From assembly GCF_024139115.2 (NCBI RefSeq), contig NW_026942982.1, forward strand, positions 62,001 through 126,000: a DNA stretch of 64,000 nt. The letters run 5' to 3'. Shown here piece by piece: positions 1-11,235 of the stretch. Source of the stretch: Armigeres subalbatus (Eukaryota; Arthropoda; Insecta; Diptera; Culicidae). Numbering within the stretch: position 1 is the stretch's first letter; each line of letters begins with the position of its first letter. The translations under genes were made by a program, and so were the position numbers. Below the pieces are notes generated by a model. The model was not told the origin of the DNA. It worked only from the letters and a program-made list of their open reading frames with translations, and did no database searches.

Positions 1-548
1 TGTTCAAATATGTCCAAGTTCCTATTACATGAGTAAAGACATCATTCAGAATAGAAATTTTTCACTTGCTTCAAGTTGTCGATATTAACACGTGTTAATA
101 GAGCGTTTTTGACTCTCCAGCTCAATTTCTTACATCCTACTTAAAATTCCCTTCAATTCAATGACAGCTTCAATTTTCGGTTCTGTTTATTTCTGTAGCT
201 TTCTGATACATCAGCAAGAAAAAAACAATTGAATTGAAGCAAGTTTAGCAAAACAGGTGCAAAGAATGGCTATTTGATCACATAAAAAAAACTCACTGTC
301 CGGACCCGGGGACAGCCACCGGATACGGAAATTGATTTTGCACCGTAGATACATTATATATCTAACAAATCATGATCGCTATTTGAAATATGACTTATGT
401 TGGCCATCTCGACATAATCAGAATGCATTCCATTGCTAATTCAAACCTTCTGAAATAAGGTGGAACATGAACATTTTTAACATTTTTGCTCAATTTCAAA
501 TTTTGTACAAAGTTTACAACATGAGGATCTGGTTTTCCATGCAGGTAA

Positions 549-702
549 GGGGTCGTTCAACAATGATGTCACAGATTTTAGGGGGGGGGGTCTAAGATTT
601 TGTGACAGTGCATATACTTGGTATACCAAAAAGCGTGACAGAAAGGGGAGGGGGGGGTCTAGAAATCTCAAAAAGTAGTGGACGTCATACTTGAATCATC
701 CC
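549..702. mobile_element. 154-bp MITE, 3-bp TAA target duplication
   Basis: Imperfect terminal inverted repeats (GGGGTCGTTCAACAATGATG against GGGATGATTCAAGTATGACG) enclose a G-rich core. TAA occurs on both sides (546-548 and 703-705). The uninterrupted target survives at 1338-1357, because the MITE landed inside the left target duplication of the neighbouring SINE. It belongs to the same family as 25650-25806 and 62648-62814. A 3-bp TWA-type duplication fits PIF/Harbinger-like elements, but no transposase is present. Confidence 0.75.
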
Positions 703-717
703 TAAAGGACTTTTCAA

Positions 718-1337
718 AAGTTGAACGGAATTGGTAGTCATATGGCTACTGCATTTGCCTCATACGCAGGAGGTCGTGGGTTCAATCCCACGACCGTTCC
801 ATTCTGCTACTTTGTATCTTACTCTATATTTCTCATGATCTAGCAATCACTAGAACTGGAAATGGGCTTCCATACCGTTTCCATTTCTATACTACCAAAC
901 CTTCAACGTGACTATTCTAGTAGAAACTGCTAGAATTCGAAATGAACCAAAAAAAATTCGTTTCCTACATCCAATAAGAAATTCTATCAGTTGTTTCCTC
1001 CTATCTGTCACATTAGCAGCTCGTTAACCAAGACGAACCTCTGCTCCTCGAACCTAACCCAAAAATTCCAACAAATTCCGCATGAACTCGTGGCAAGTGC
1101 AGAGGTATATTCGGCTCGCAGTAGGCGAGTGATTGCATCATCATTTCCTCCCCTTCCCTATAATGACTTGCATTCGTGGCAGGCGCCAGTATGACCTAAC
1201 AAATGAGATCACCAGTACTTGTACAATGAAGATGAGTGCTAGTCCCAAGCAAACATCTGTTGGTTCTCTGTTCAAGAACAGCTGATCTGGTCATGATGGA
1301 GTAGCAATTACGGGCAGTCAATCAAGCTCAAGCTCAA
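718..1337 (+). mobile_element. tRNA-derived SINE-like retroposon with 20-bp target duplication
   Basis: The head (about 723-798) folds like a tRNA. It has an acceptor-like GAACGG/CCGTTC pair, an A-box-like TTGGTAGTCATATGG at 731-745 and a B box GGTTCAATCCC at 779-789 inside a perfect T-arm stem. The tail is (CTCAAG)-like repeats at 1325-1337. A 20-bp direct repeat flanks it: right copy 1338-1357, left copy 541-548 plus 706-717, split by the MITE at 549-702. At 620 bp it is long for a SINE, so the body may be composite. The tRNA-like part is read as a Pol III promoter, not a functional tRNA gene. Confidence 0.65.
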
Positions 1338-1476
1338 GCAGGTAAAGGACTTTTCAATAGCTTTCTTTTTTATTACATAAGGTGATGGAGGGATGCCTGC
1401 AAGTGCCGTTTTTAAAAGTGTCTGGTATTGGGAGGTGTCCGGCGCTGGGGGATCTCCCCCAATATTTTTATTTTAT

Positions 1477-2036
1477 TACTAGCAGATCCGACGAACTTCG
1501 TATCGCCTAAAATTGATTTATTCTCTGATTATTTCTCGAGTTAAGGTCGTCAATGGGTCAAACGGGGGTGAGAATGGGTCACTGTTTCAACTATTTAGAA
1601 TGCTTGTAGAATAGACTGAATGTATCTGAGGGCAAGAAGACTAAAATATAAGAGTCCTTTTTAAACGATTTTGTTATTCGACCTTCAGGCTGCCTGTAAG
1701 AGCGATGACCCATTCTTAGCCCCAGACCCATTATCACCCCCGATGGCGGTATGGAGAAATTTCGGGTTTATTTGTTTTGGTGCCCCCTTTTCCAGGAGAG
1801 AGAGGGGTTTCAAACCACTACATAAACATATCTTCTCTTCCAAAACTTCCACATGCCAGATTTGGTTCCATTCGCTTGATTAATTCTCGAGTTATGATAA
1901 AATTGGTGTTTCATTTGTATGGGAGCCCTCCTTACCTTTGCATACAAATTTTCACGCCGATCGGTTCAGTAGTTTTGGAGTCTATAAGGTTCAGACAGAC
2001 AGAAATTCATTTGTATGTATATAAAATAAATATATA
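1477..2036 (+). repeat. Dispersed repeat, copy 1
   Basis: Begins TACTAGCAGATCCGACGAAC and ends in a region containing CGGTTCAGTAGTTTTGGAGT and an AT-rich tail. A second direct copy with many substitutions lies at 36874-37205. The 3'-end motif and tail resemble the 3' portion of a retroposon, but the source element is not recognised. A 206-bp TA-flanked insertion at 1544-1749 is absent from the second copy. Short ORFs here are not credible genes. Confidence 0.55.
1544..1749. mobile_element. 206-bp TA-flanked MITE inside the dispersed repeat
   Basis: TA lies on both sides (1542-1543 and 1750-1751). The second copy of the host repeat (near 36940) reads straight through with one TA, giving an empty site. 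The ends carry inverted blocks around GGGGGTGA and AATGGGTC, more degenerate than in other MITEs of this window. Confidence 0.55.
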
Positions 2037-2699
2037 GAAGAAGGAGATATTCGAAATAGCTCTAATAGTGGTTTCAACCATCAATCGACGCATTTCAAAG
2101 GTGGATTTCATTAGCCCGAATAGATGTAGTAGTGCGTAGGTTCAAAAATAAAAGAAAATTGAGTCAATTTTCCAAAAATTCCTAAACATTCTCAAAAGTT
2201 TTCTGAATATCTAGCAAATCTTACTACTTTGATAATATTCGATATTGGGCTTGGGAAAAAATAAAAGAAATATTCTTTTTGTACATCCTATAAAAATGAG
2301 TTATTTTAAGCACCCTCTCCTCGTCACACTTCTTCTTTTTATATTTTTTTATATATTATCTCACGCTTCTCAAAAAACCTAACCCACCCAACCCCCTGAC
2401 GTGACCGGACGAGGTTTCTAGCTCAGGTTTCTTAGCTCAATACACGTTGAATCGAGTTACTCAATAAATGAGTGCATATCATTAGAACATATGTCAAATG
2501 AAGATTTAAAGGAATAATGGTAATGATAATGGCATCTTGCTATAATAATTTTACCATAACATCTAATGCCAATCTTACTACATTCTCCCCCTCCTCTACT
2601 CTTGACGTGTTTTATTGCAAATTTCATTGAGATGCAAATATCTTTGATCCTAGATAAACATCATTAACAAATTCTTATGAATCAATCTTAGATTTACAA
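2037..2699. other. AT-rich intergenic DNA
   Basis: No gene, inverted repeat or tandem array was recognised. A short phrase around 2399-2420 (GTGACCGGACGAGGTTTCTA) recurs at about 4782-4801, so at least the right part belongs to a dispersed repeat. Confidence 0.4.
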
Positions 2700-3280
2700 T
2701 ATGACAATTTAATCCAAATCCCATCCAAATCCAATCCGAATCCAATCCAAATTCAATCCAAATCCAAATCCAGATTCAATCCAATCCCAATCCAATCGAA
2801 ATCTAATCGAAATCCAATCCAAATCTAATCCAATCAAAATTCAATCCAAACCCAATCCAAATCCTATCCAAATCCAATTCAAATTCAATCCAAATCCAAT
2901 TCAAATAAAATCTAATCCAAATCCAATCCAAATCCAATCCGAATTCAATCCAAATACAATGCACATCCAATCCAAAACCAATCCAAATACAAATCAAATC
3001 CAATCCAAAACCAATCCAAAACCAATCCAATCCAATACAATCACAAATCCAATCCAAAAACAAATCAAATCCAATCCATATTCAATCCAAATCCAATCCA
3101 AATTCAATCCAAATCCAACTTAAATCGAATCCAAATCCAGATTCAATCCAATTCGAAACCAATTACAATTCAATCCAAATCCAACTTAAATCGAATCCAA
3201 ATCCAGATTCAATCCAATTCGAAACCAATTACAATTCAATCCAAAACCAATCCAAATCTAATCGAAATCCAATCCAAATG
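2700..3280. repeat. Degenerate (TCCAAA/TCCAAT) simple-sequence satellite
   Basis: About 580 bp of loosely repeated CCAATCCAAATC-type hexamers and undecamers. A similar short tract follows the MITE at 3649-3715, so the array was probably continuous before that insertion. The open frame on the minus strand (about 2803-3063), rich in D, W, I, G and L, is a by-product of the repeat. Confidence 0.85.
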
Positions 3281-3648
3281 AACCGTTTGTTTGAGAAACT
3301 GCATATGTAACATTTTTGGCCAAAATGAGATTTTTATATATTCTGAATCCTCGTCCAAATATACGTATTCTGGCAAAAAACACGAAAAAAAAATTTTGTT
3401 CAGGAATGTATGAAAAAAAAATCGTTTGTTTGAGAAACTACATATGTCCACATACTTTGAAGAGCAATTGTAGGGTACTGCTTACATTTTTTGCACTGAA
3501 AGTGCCCCAGGGTGTTGAGTTTTGCCAAAAACTATTGATCTGTATCGAAAAAATCGAAAGATTCGGTGCAAATTTGTTCAAAAACAGTTTTTTGTTGTTT
3601 TCTCGAAATAGTGTAAAATGGACTTATGTAGTTTCTCAAACAAATGAT
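3281..3648. mobile_element. MITE inserted in the satellite
   Basis: The left terminus has GTTTGTTTGAGAAACTGCAT and the right terminus is the reverse complement (near 3628-3648). The same phrase occurs again internally at about 3422-3445. Satellite sequence resumes immediately on the right. No target duplication could be fixed because both flanks are repetitive. Confidence 0.55.
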
Positions 3649-3844
3649 TCAAATCTAATCCTAATCCTATCCAAATCTAAATCCAATTCAAATTCAATTA
3701 AAGTCCAATTCCAATGCTCAGAATGTTGTTGTCTACACTTTTTACTGCTACTGCCAAGTGCCAGTTAGAAGCAATTTTCATCGAAGTAAACAGTCGGTAC
3801 CTCGTTATTCCGTGTCCCTTCAAATCTTAATTTCAAATATAATA

Positions 3845-4036
3845 GGGGGAATGACGGCTTTGGCAGGTTTTGTTCTATTATTGGCAGGGTTTTTTTTTTG
3901 TGACTGATTATGCTCAAATTTGGCCTAAACATTCTTTGCATATCAAAAAATATTGTGGCCAAATTTCATCAAATTCGGTCGACAAAAACCCCCCTGACAA
4001 TAATAGAACAAAACCTGCCAAAGCCGTCTTTTCCCC
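3845..4036. mobile_element. 192-bp MITE with about 45-bp inverted repeats, TA target
   Basis: The arms share GACGGCTTTGGCAGGTTTTG and continue through the phrase CTATTATTGGCAGGG with few differences. TA flanks both ends (3843-3844 and 4037-4038), the target signature of the Tc1/mariner/IS630 group. No coding capacity. Confidence 0.75.
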
Positions 4037-4083
4037 TAGTTGTATCCTATATTCATATCAATTTCGAATCAAATTTCTCATTC

Positions 4084-4223
4084 AACTTTTCAAAAGGACC
4101 TAAGTAACATTTTTTCATGAATTAATTTGAATAGCGCAATCAAAAGAACACCATGAAAGCTATTGATTGCTGTATTCAAATTAATTCATGAAAAAAATGT
4201 TACTTAGGTCCTTTTGAAAAGTT
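4084..4223. mobile_element. 140-bp near-perfect palindromic element
   Basis: Two arms of about 50 bp are almost exact reverse complements, each containing AAAAGGACCTAAGTAACATT. About 40 bp separate them. It would fold into a long hairpin and is most simply a short MITE. The target duplication is not clear. Confidence 0.7.
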
Positions 4224-4239
4224 AAGCGAGATTTAATCC

Positions 4240-4640
4240 AATGTTAGGTCTTTTATTCATTATGCCATTTTTCCATATTTCGTTTTATATCCATTTGCCC
4301 ACCGATCACATATTTTAACCTTTATATAATGTTTTCATCCGGATCTCCCTACTATCAGGTCTACCAGAGACGCTAACATTTATTTATTTAATTATTTTTA
4401 TTTTTCTCATTGTGCCATATTTTTTTTAAACTGGCCTACTCATCTGCCCTTCCGGCAGCGAGCCTACCGGCGGCAACGCTAGCATACTTCATTTTTTTTT
4501 CGTTTTGCCAACTTTTTTGGCATTGATTTTTGTTTTTCTCAATGTGCCATCTTTTTTTAGTAACTCTCTTGTCACCCGGCCTACTCCTCTGCACTTCCGT
4601 CAGGGGGCCTACCGGAGACGCTAGCATTTTTCATCTTATC
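4240..4640. repeat. Degenerate tandem repeat, about 130-150 bp unit
   Basis: At least three diverged copies of a unit running from an ATTTTTCTCATTGTGCCAT-like phrase to CTACCGGAGACGCTAGCATT (around 4346-4378, 4400-4480 and 4530-4630). The unit end is GC-rich and the start is AT-rich. No coding function is inferred. Confidence 0.6.
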
Positions 4641-4819
4641 TTCCATTTCTTACAATTCCTCAGGACATATTTTTCCTTACCTGACCCCGATGACACCGAT
4701 ATTCCGATATTTCAGATATAAACAGGGAGCTCAACCGACTAAAAAAAATCACTATTCCAACTCTACCGGCTGCGTCATTGTCGTGACCGGACGAGGTTTC
4801 TAAGCTTACTTAGCTAATA

Positions 4820-4958
4820 GGCCTTTTCATGTGACACTGCCGAGACTGCACTTGTTTACAACCGCTGAACAGGCCTGCAAGTCCGAAGCTGTCACTTCGT
4901 AGAAGAACTGTCAATTGACGATAAAATCAGCTGTTTTTAAACGTCTCGTGAAAAGGCC
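4820..4958. mobile_element. 139-bp MITE-like inverted repeat
   Basis: Ends GGCCTTTTCATGTGACA and, reversed, GGCCTTTTCACGAGACG. The core includes AACAGGCCTGCAAGTCCGAA. The flanks do not give a certain target duplication. Confidence 0.5.
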
Positions 4959-4959
4959 C

Positions 4960-6002
4960 ATACTTAGCAAACTGGGGTGGCATTGCGCACCTCGACTCGA
5001 AACGAGCAAACCATGCAAACTGTCATACGAAAGAGCTGTCGAAAGGAGATGCGCAATGAGGCTCCTGATTTCCGTCGTCGATTCGTTCTCGAGAAAACCA
5101 AAAACATTTTTGCGTTACCATGGTGGCCATTTATCGAAAAATTTACTATCTCCTTTTTGACTAATTCATATATCATATGAAAGTAGGTATATACCCTAGG
5201 TAAGAGAATTTGAAAATATTGAAGCGCTATGTTTATTCAGTCAAAAGATATGGGCTGGCGAAGTGAAAAAAGCTGATAAAAAAAAAATCGTTCCTTACTT
5301 TGATTTGTATGTTATGAAGTCAATTTTTCTCCAAATATAAAGTTTTATATACCATTTCAAAGCTGAAAACCATAGCTTTTCGATAGTTTGGTTTATTTTG
5401 CACGCAAAGATTAATATCAAAAAGTTGTAGAAGAAAAACTTTAATTATCATAACTCTTCGCTATAAAATGGTCCCGCAAACCTAATGTCCCCTCATCTGT
5501 AAATTGGGGATTGAAATATAACCCTAGAACCATTTTTTAGTGAGTGATTTGCTTGCGCATATTTGCGCTTTTACGAGAACGCTGCAATTGAAGTTTTCTT
5601 GAAAATTGTGGTTTTTATTCTCTATACCTCGTAATGATTAGAAAATGAACAACATTATTACTAGAAATATGGTTGTTTGCTATATTATGCAAGCTGCATT
5701 AGAAACAAATAAAAAAACGCACAAAAAAAAAATTGAAAGAAAAAAACATTTCGCCGTTGACATTTTTTGAAGGGTTGACGATGGTCTTTAAAGGGTTAAA
5801 AAAGGTTCTTAAATATTCCTTCACATAATATATGTTGCATAGAAACAGTTTTTATTGAAAAAATATTTTGGCCGCCCCACATAGGAGTACGCAGTGTAAA
5901 AGCGTGGCCAAAACTATGTCAATCATTTTGTCGTCTGTAAATGCATACAATTAACAGCAAAGCATATACTTTTGTTTTTGTGCTCGTTGTCATCGGATAA
6001 TG
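4960..6002. other. Intergenic, nothing recognised
   Basis: The short overlapping frames near 4964-5180 are open on both strands but match no family known to me and have no splice or promoter context. The rest is AT-rich. Confidence 0.35.
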
Positions 6003-6006
6003 TTAA

Positions 6007-6208
6007 AGAAAAGATATTTTAGTTACTAGATAAAGATTGTCGCTTCGGTTCCCTTTGTTCTGCTGTCCGAAACATGTGTGGTACATACCTGTCAAATCGT
6101 ATGGATTTTCCTTCTTTGACATTTAGCTCCCCTATCCTCGCCAGCAAAAGATGTTCCGGACAGCGACGACAGCGACAATCTTTATCTAGTAACTAAAATA
6201 TCTTTTTG
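6007..6208. mobile_element. 202-bp MITE with about 34-bp inverted repeats, TTAA flanks
   Basis: Both arms contain AAGATATTTTAGTTACTAGA followed by TAAAGATTGTCGC as near-perfect reverse complements. TTAA occurs immediately outside both ends (6003-6006 and 6209-6212), which would fit a TTAA-target element. The outermost bases do not match the CCY start usual for piggyBac, so the class is open. Confidence 0.65.
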
Positions 6209-6212
6209 TTAA

Positions 6213-6870
6213 AGTCTCTGGATAATGTATTGAAATTACAATCAATAGAGCAGATCAGATAAATACGTTGCACTTCAACCGCTTTATTTCTTAACAACCT
6301 TTTACATCCGAAAATGCGTATGCTTTTCATCAAAGTCCAGCTCTTCTTTGAAAGCGAACCATTTATGTGAGCTTTGTCGCTCAAAATCATAAATATTTAT
6401 TTTTTTCGTCTAGCTTTTCTTAGCAAACTTCACTATATTAAAATAAAAACAACTCACGATTGCGTGAGGATGCGTGAAATGTTTTTCGTGGAGCTTATTA
6501 AGGAAACTCCAATCTTTCCAACGCTGACAATTTTGTTGCTTGATCGGGTTTGGAACCTAACCAAAGTTTAATTTTGTAAAACATATTAATGTAAAAAAGG
6601 TAAAAAAAAGCTAGCAATTAATATCATCATTATGGATCACCTAAAAACAATTTCAGATCGAATCATGCTTGGAAACGTTTTTATATACCCTCATTATGGG
6701 TACCTATACTGATTTTCATCCTAAAAATCAATAAAAACCCAGAAAAATACGATAAAACATGAACATTTTCTCTTGGACAATTGCGATAAAATTAGCATGT
6801 AAATTATGGTGAAGTTTTGGCAGCCAGCATTGCTTACAAGTAATCAATATTGATCTATGATATTGATATA
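6213..6870. other. AT-rich intergenic DNA
   Basis: Nothing recognised apart from short open frames without family features. Confidence 0.35.
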
Positions 6871-8262
6871 AGGTACACTGGGGGAAGTGGAAAAAGGGGG
6901 TAAGTGTAAAAATCGACTCGAAAAATTACAGTTTACAGTTTTTTACAGTTTTTACCACACCATAACATTGTGCAAGAATATACTTTGATGCCCACACTAA
7001 TACTATATTAAAATTTGTATAATACATACACTAACACGGTTAACGCTTGAACTGTCATTTTAGGTTTCGCGAGAAGTTAATTTTTGCATTCATAAAATCA
7101 ATTCTTATTTGCACACATTGTCCCTTTTTCCAGTGAATTTGATTCACAGGTAACCATTACAATACAATTAAACTAATCACATTCAATTTGTAGTGGTTTG
7201 TACCATGAAAGCAAATAATTTAAAGATTTTACACTTACCCCTGGTATCAAACACTGCGGGGGAAGTGGAAAATGTTCTGATCACGAAATTTTTTCCTTCC
7301 CTCCATGGTTTATTTTGATAGCTGTGAATCTTAATATGTTCCTTCTTTGTTATCATTGTGATTTCAGTGGTGATTGGACTAATGTACATAAGAAAATGCC
7401 TAATCAATCCACCTACCGGTATTAATGCCTTTCACATGTTTTACATATGAAAAAAATGTATGAGAAAGTAAAAAATTGCACAGGTAGGTGAATATATTCC
7501 ATAATTCACATTCATATATATTTATAGCAAGTTTTGTCGTTGAATGCAATTTATTGTGCGTACAAATTGGTTAAGGTCAAGTGTTAGAAATAGGAAATTA
7601 TTTTGTACGTGTTTTTTGCACACACATACATACAAAAACACACACACACAGACATCACCTCAATTCGTTAAACTAAGTTGATTAGTTTATAACCCTGTAA
7701 ACCCCATTTTTCCTATAAACTCATCTTTGGGGCGAACCTATAGGTTTTACGTACACTTAATGTACGAGAAGGCAAAACCAGCCCTCCACTAGCTATTACG
7801 AGAATTCCTTGGGAACCTATTCCGTTAAGTCAATGAAATTATTCGACAAAAGATACTCAGAGCAATAACTGTTTTGATTTTAGTTATTATCAATTTCCCA
7901 CCTTATCGGCCGCGACGATTTGAAATCGTCGCAAAGCAAATCGTCGCCGAAATCGTCGCCAGCAAAAATGGCCATAAGATCTGTCAGATCAACTGTGAAC
8001 AAAATTGTTTGATTTTAATAATCACATTATTTCCCGAAATTTAGTACTATTTTTCATGCATATTTTCATAATTTGGCTTTGAACTACCACAGATTGAAAA
8101 TGATGATATTGGCGACGATTTTAAAGGTGCTTAAAAAGTGATCGGCGCGTTTTGTTACCAGCGAAACTGACAATATATGTAGCTACTCATCAGATTTAAG
8201 GTCAAGGTAACATGGGTTTTCCACTTACCCCACCCAACTGGGTTAAGTGGAAAAACAACTCC
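6871..8262. mobile_element. Left end of a GGTACAC-type TA element, right end not found
   Basis: TA is followed by AGGTACACTGGGGGAAGTGG, nearly the terminus of the 14972-16345 element. The motif GGGGAAGTGGAAA recurs inside (7258-7272), and an inverted form, TTTTCCACTTACCCC, is at about 8218-8232. No matching terminal GTGTACCT was found, so the element is truncated or its end has decayed. A CA-rich microsatellite sits at about 7619-7652. Confidence 0.4.
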
Positions 8263-8679
8263 TAATTTAAAAATCTTTTTCCATAAATTTCAAGCTAACA
8301 AAATGGTACGAATTATCGCACAGTTATGCCTGCTCCAACTTGATTATCCAGCTTACAAATAACTACTCGTGTATCTATCTAATGGCAAGTTTGAAACAAA
8401 CATACTATACTATAGACCAGCGGTTCTCAACCTTTTTCTGGAGAGGTACCCCTTCGAACTTTTGCATTAATTGAGGTACCCCCTATGTTTTTGTTGCTGT
8501 AAATGAAAATAAGCGTAACTCTTCAGATATATGAAAAATGGACCTGAAAACTAACGGAATATATGGCTCTCCATAAACTTTTCTGAAATTTTCATTTTCT
8601 TTGAAAATTCAAATTGAGCTCATACATCAAGCATCCTACAGATTTTTTTGACTATTCCGAAAAGCTGTTTTCGAGCCAC

Positions 8680-9800
8680 TAAAAAGGAAGCTTCTAATCA
8701 TCTTGAAAGGACGATTCTGAGCTGCTTGGGAGTATGCTTCCAAGCCTCTTGGAAAAAGAATTCCGCGCCCCTTGAAGAGAAGGCCTCTTGAAAGATGGCT
8801 TCTAAACCTCTTCAAGGGAGGCTTTCGAGCATCTTGAAAGTAGGCTTCGAAACCTCTTGAAATGAAACCTTACGAGCCATTTTATGGAAGGCATCCGAAC
8901 CACTTGAAAGGATGCTTCTGAATCTCTTGAAAATACGCATCCGAGCATTTTGAGGAGGTGTTCGAGATCTTGTAAGGAGGCTTCCAAGCTTCTTGAAAAA
9001 AGTCTTCGGAGCGTATTGCGTGGGGGCCTTTGAGCCTCCTGAAAGAAGGTTCGGAGTATCTTGAATAAAAACTTTTGAGCCTTCGGAGCCTCCTCAATGG
9101 CGACTTTTTAGCCACTTAAAAGGATGCTTTGGAGTATCTTGAATGGACGCTTCCAAGCGTCTTGAAAAAAGAATTCCGAGCCTCTTAAAGGAAGGCTTCG
9201 AGCCTTTTGAAAAAAGGCTTCCGAACCACTCGAAAGGAGGCTTCCGAGCCTTTTGGAAGAAGACTTCCGAGCTGTTTTAGGAGCCCTTTGAATGGAAGGA
9301 TGCTTCCAAACCCCTTTAAAAGAGGTTTCGGAGCCTCTTGAAAGAAAGTTTTCAAGCCATTTAAAATGAGGCATCTGAGTATCTTGAAAGGACGCTTCTG
9401 AGGCTTTCGAGAGTACGGTTCCAAGCCTCTTAAAAAGAAGAATTCCGAGCCTCTTGAAAGGAGCCTTTCGAGCCTTTTGAAAAGAACTTACCGAGCCTTT
9501 TAAAAGAAGGAGAAAAGAATAAAATAAAGTTTTAAGAAGAAAGCTTAGAAGAAGACTTCCGGGCCTCTAGAAAGGAGGCTTCCAAGCCTCTTGAAAGGAG
9601 ACTTCCGAGCCTTCTAAAAGGAGACTTTCGAGTCTGTTGAAATATGCCTTGCGAGCCCCTTTAAAAGATGCTTTAGAGTTTAGAGGCTTTTAAAAGAAGC
9701 AGAAAAAAAGTTGAAAGAAAGTTTCCGGCCCTCTTAAAATGAGGTCTCCGAGTCACTTGAAAGGAGGCTTACGGGCCTCTTGAAATGAGGCTTCCGAACA
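8680..9800. repeat. 23-bp degenerate minisatellite within the hAT element
   Basis: About 1.1 kb of repeats of a unit like GGCTTCCGAGCCTCTTGAAA plus GGA, with single-base indels creating longer spacings. The same unit occurs at 10600-10730 and in the two other hAT copies, so it is part of the transposon. The F, K, S and R-rich open frames on the minus strand here are repeat artefacts. Confidence 0.8.
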
Positions 9801-9844
9801 TTTGAAAAAAAGGGCAACCCTTACTTTGCACCGTTGCACCAAAA

Positions 9845-10535
9845 AATGAAAAACGATCCGTAAATAACATCTGAATGTTCCATAAAACGCTACCATAAAT
9901 CCATAAAATAATTCGGGAGATTCCATAAAGAATAATTTTATGATCCATAAATCTTTGAAAAATGATCCATAAAAACTTTATTTTGATCCAATTGATCCAA
10001 TTTAAAATTGCGCAATTTTTATCCTGATGATGATCCATCATTTCAGTAATATGATCAATAATTTTGTTTATATGATCCATAATTTTGATAATGTGATCCA
10101 TAATGCTTGGAAAGAAGACCAATAAAACTATATTAATATCACCAAAACTATGGATCATTTGAATAAGGTTTTGGATTAAATGGCCGGCATCTATGGATTA
10201 TATGACTAAAATTATGGATCATATTATTGAAATTATGGATCATCATCACGATAAAAAAAATGCGCTAATTTGAAGCTTAATGGATCAAAATATAGTTTTT
10301 TATGGATCATTTTCCAAAAAATTTATGTATCATTTGTCATACGTCCATAGGAAGATAGCTAGAATCGTATTGTTTTTCTTGACAATGTTAATGGAACATA
10401 TTTCCCTATTAATTGCTAAATTTTAGCTTAGTTATGGATCGAAAAACTATTCTTTATGGAATCTCCTGAACTATTTTATGGATTTATGGCAGCGTTTTAT
10501 GGAACATTCAGATGTTATTTATGGATCGTTTAACT
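9845..10535. repeat. Large imperfect foldback rich in ATGGATCAT
   Basis: The left arm (about 9845-10145) and right arm (about 10150-10535) are reverse complements with indels. Paired landmarks are ATAACATCTGAATGTTCCAT (left) with its complement at about 10500-10520, and CATAAAGAATA with its complement at about 10450. Each arm repeats the tetranucleotide-centred phrase TGGATCAT. It is probably a MITE or inverted duplication nested in the hAT element. Confidence 0.6.
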
Positions 10536-11235
10536 TTTTTTTTTATAGAACCGTCTTTATCGCTTATATGCAAAAGTATGTTTTGCCGAAAAAAAGGTTT
10601 CCGAACCTCTTGAAAGGTGCTTGGAAGGAGGCTTCCGAAAAGCGTAGAAGGATGCATCCAATTCTCTTGCAACGAAGCAACTGAGCTTTTCGGGAAAAAG
10701 TTTTCATGTCTCTCAAATGGAGGCTTCCGAATCTCTGTAGACTCTAGATTTTAGTCAAGAATCATATTCGTAACATATTATTTAACATTCTGTTTTAATC
10801 AGAGAGATTACATAGAAGATTTTTATAATTTGTTCTTTCGAGGTTTTGCCCTTTTGATATTTTGTCTCACAGCCCTTCATCCATTGTACTGGTTGTGGAG
10901 GCAGGATTCAATTGACCATGATTTACTGATCGCCATGCATATTATGTACAAGACAAAGTTTTGAAATGTAAAAAAAATTCTGATAATTTAGTATCAAAAC
11001 TTTATCAATAAATTTTGATTGAAATTGTAATTCATCCGCCATTACACATTTTTGTCCGAGGTACCCCCTGGGCCCAGCGAAGGTACCCCCAGGGGTACAT
11101 GTACCCCAGTTTGAGAACCGCTGCTATAGACAGAAGTCATATACCTATGTAGCGTAGGGATCCAAATTAAGTTGGCGACTTTACTTCGACAATTATGATG
11201 CTTTGCTGAACAAATGGTCATAAGCATACTCTTTA

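Larger units (their letters stand above)
1..1460 (-). mobile_element. Palindrome-ended DNA element, copy A (left end beyond window)
   Basis: Positions 1-540 are the reverse complement of about 42529-43075, and 1338-1460 are the reverse complement of 40061-40183, so this is a second copy of the complete element at 40061-43411. The right end is the palindrome GGGGGATCTCCCCC preceded by GTGTCCGGCGC. Both copies keep an 18-bp palindrome centred on CACGTG (83-100 here). No protein is encoded. The element is interrupted by a tRNA-derived SINE (718-1337) and a 154-bp MITE (549-702). The long inverted termini suggest a non-autonomous DNA transposon, but the superfamily is not resolved. Confidence 0.6.
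8418..11123 (+). mobile_element. Non-autonomous hAT-type element, 2.7 kb
   Basis: The ends are CAGCGGTTCTCAACCTTTTT and, reversed, CAGCGGTTCTCAAACTGGGG. They are flanked by the perfect 8-bp duplication CTATAGAC (8410-8417 and 11124-11131), the size made by hAT transposases. The subterminal GGTACCCC blocks are also inverted. The inside has no transposase; it holds a 23-bp minisatellite (8680-9800) and a foldback (9845-10535). Related copies lie at 31264-32016 (reversed) and 43411-44632. Confidence 0.85.

Noticed and set aside
723..798. Possible tRNA gene
   Set aside because: The T arm and A/B boxes are good but the anticodon arm is poor. The unit is the head of a retroposon with a 20-bp target duplication.
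2803..3063. 86-codon minus-strand frame rich in D, W, I, G and L
   Set aside because: It is translation of the TCCAAA-type satellite; the residue pattern follows the DNA repeat.
8802..9424. Four overlapping minus-strand frames of 61-88 codons
   Set aside because: All are translations of the 23-bp minisatellite in the hAT element.
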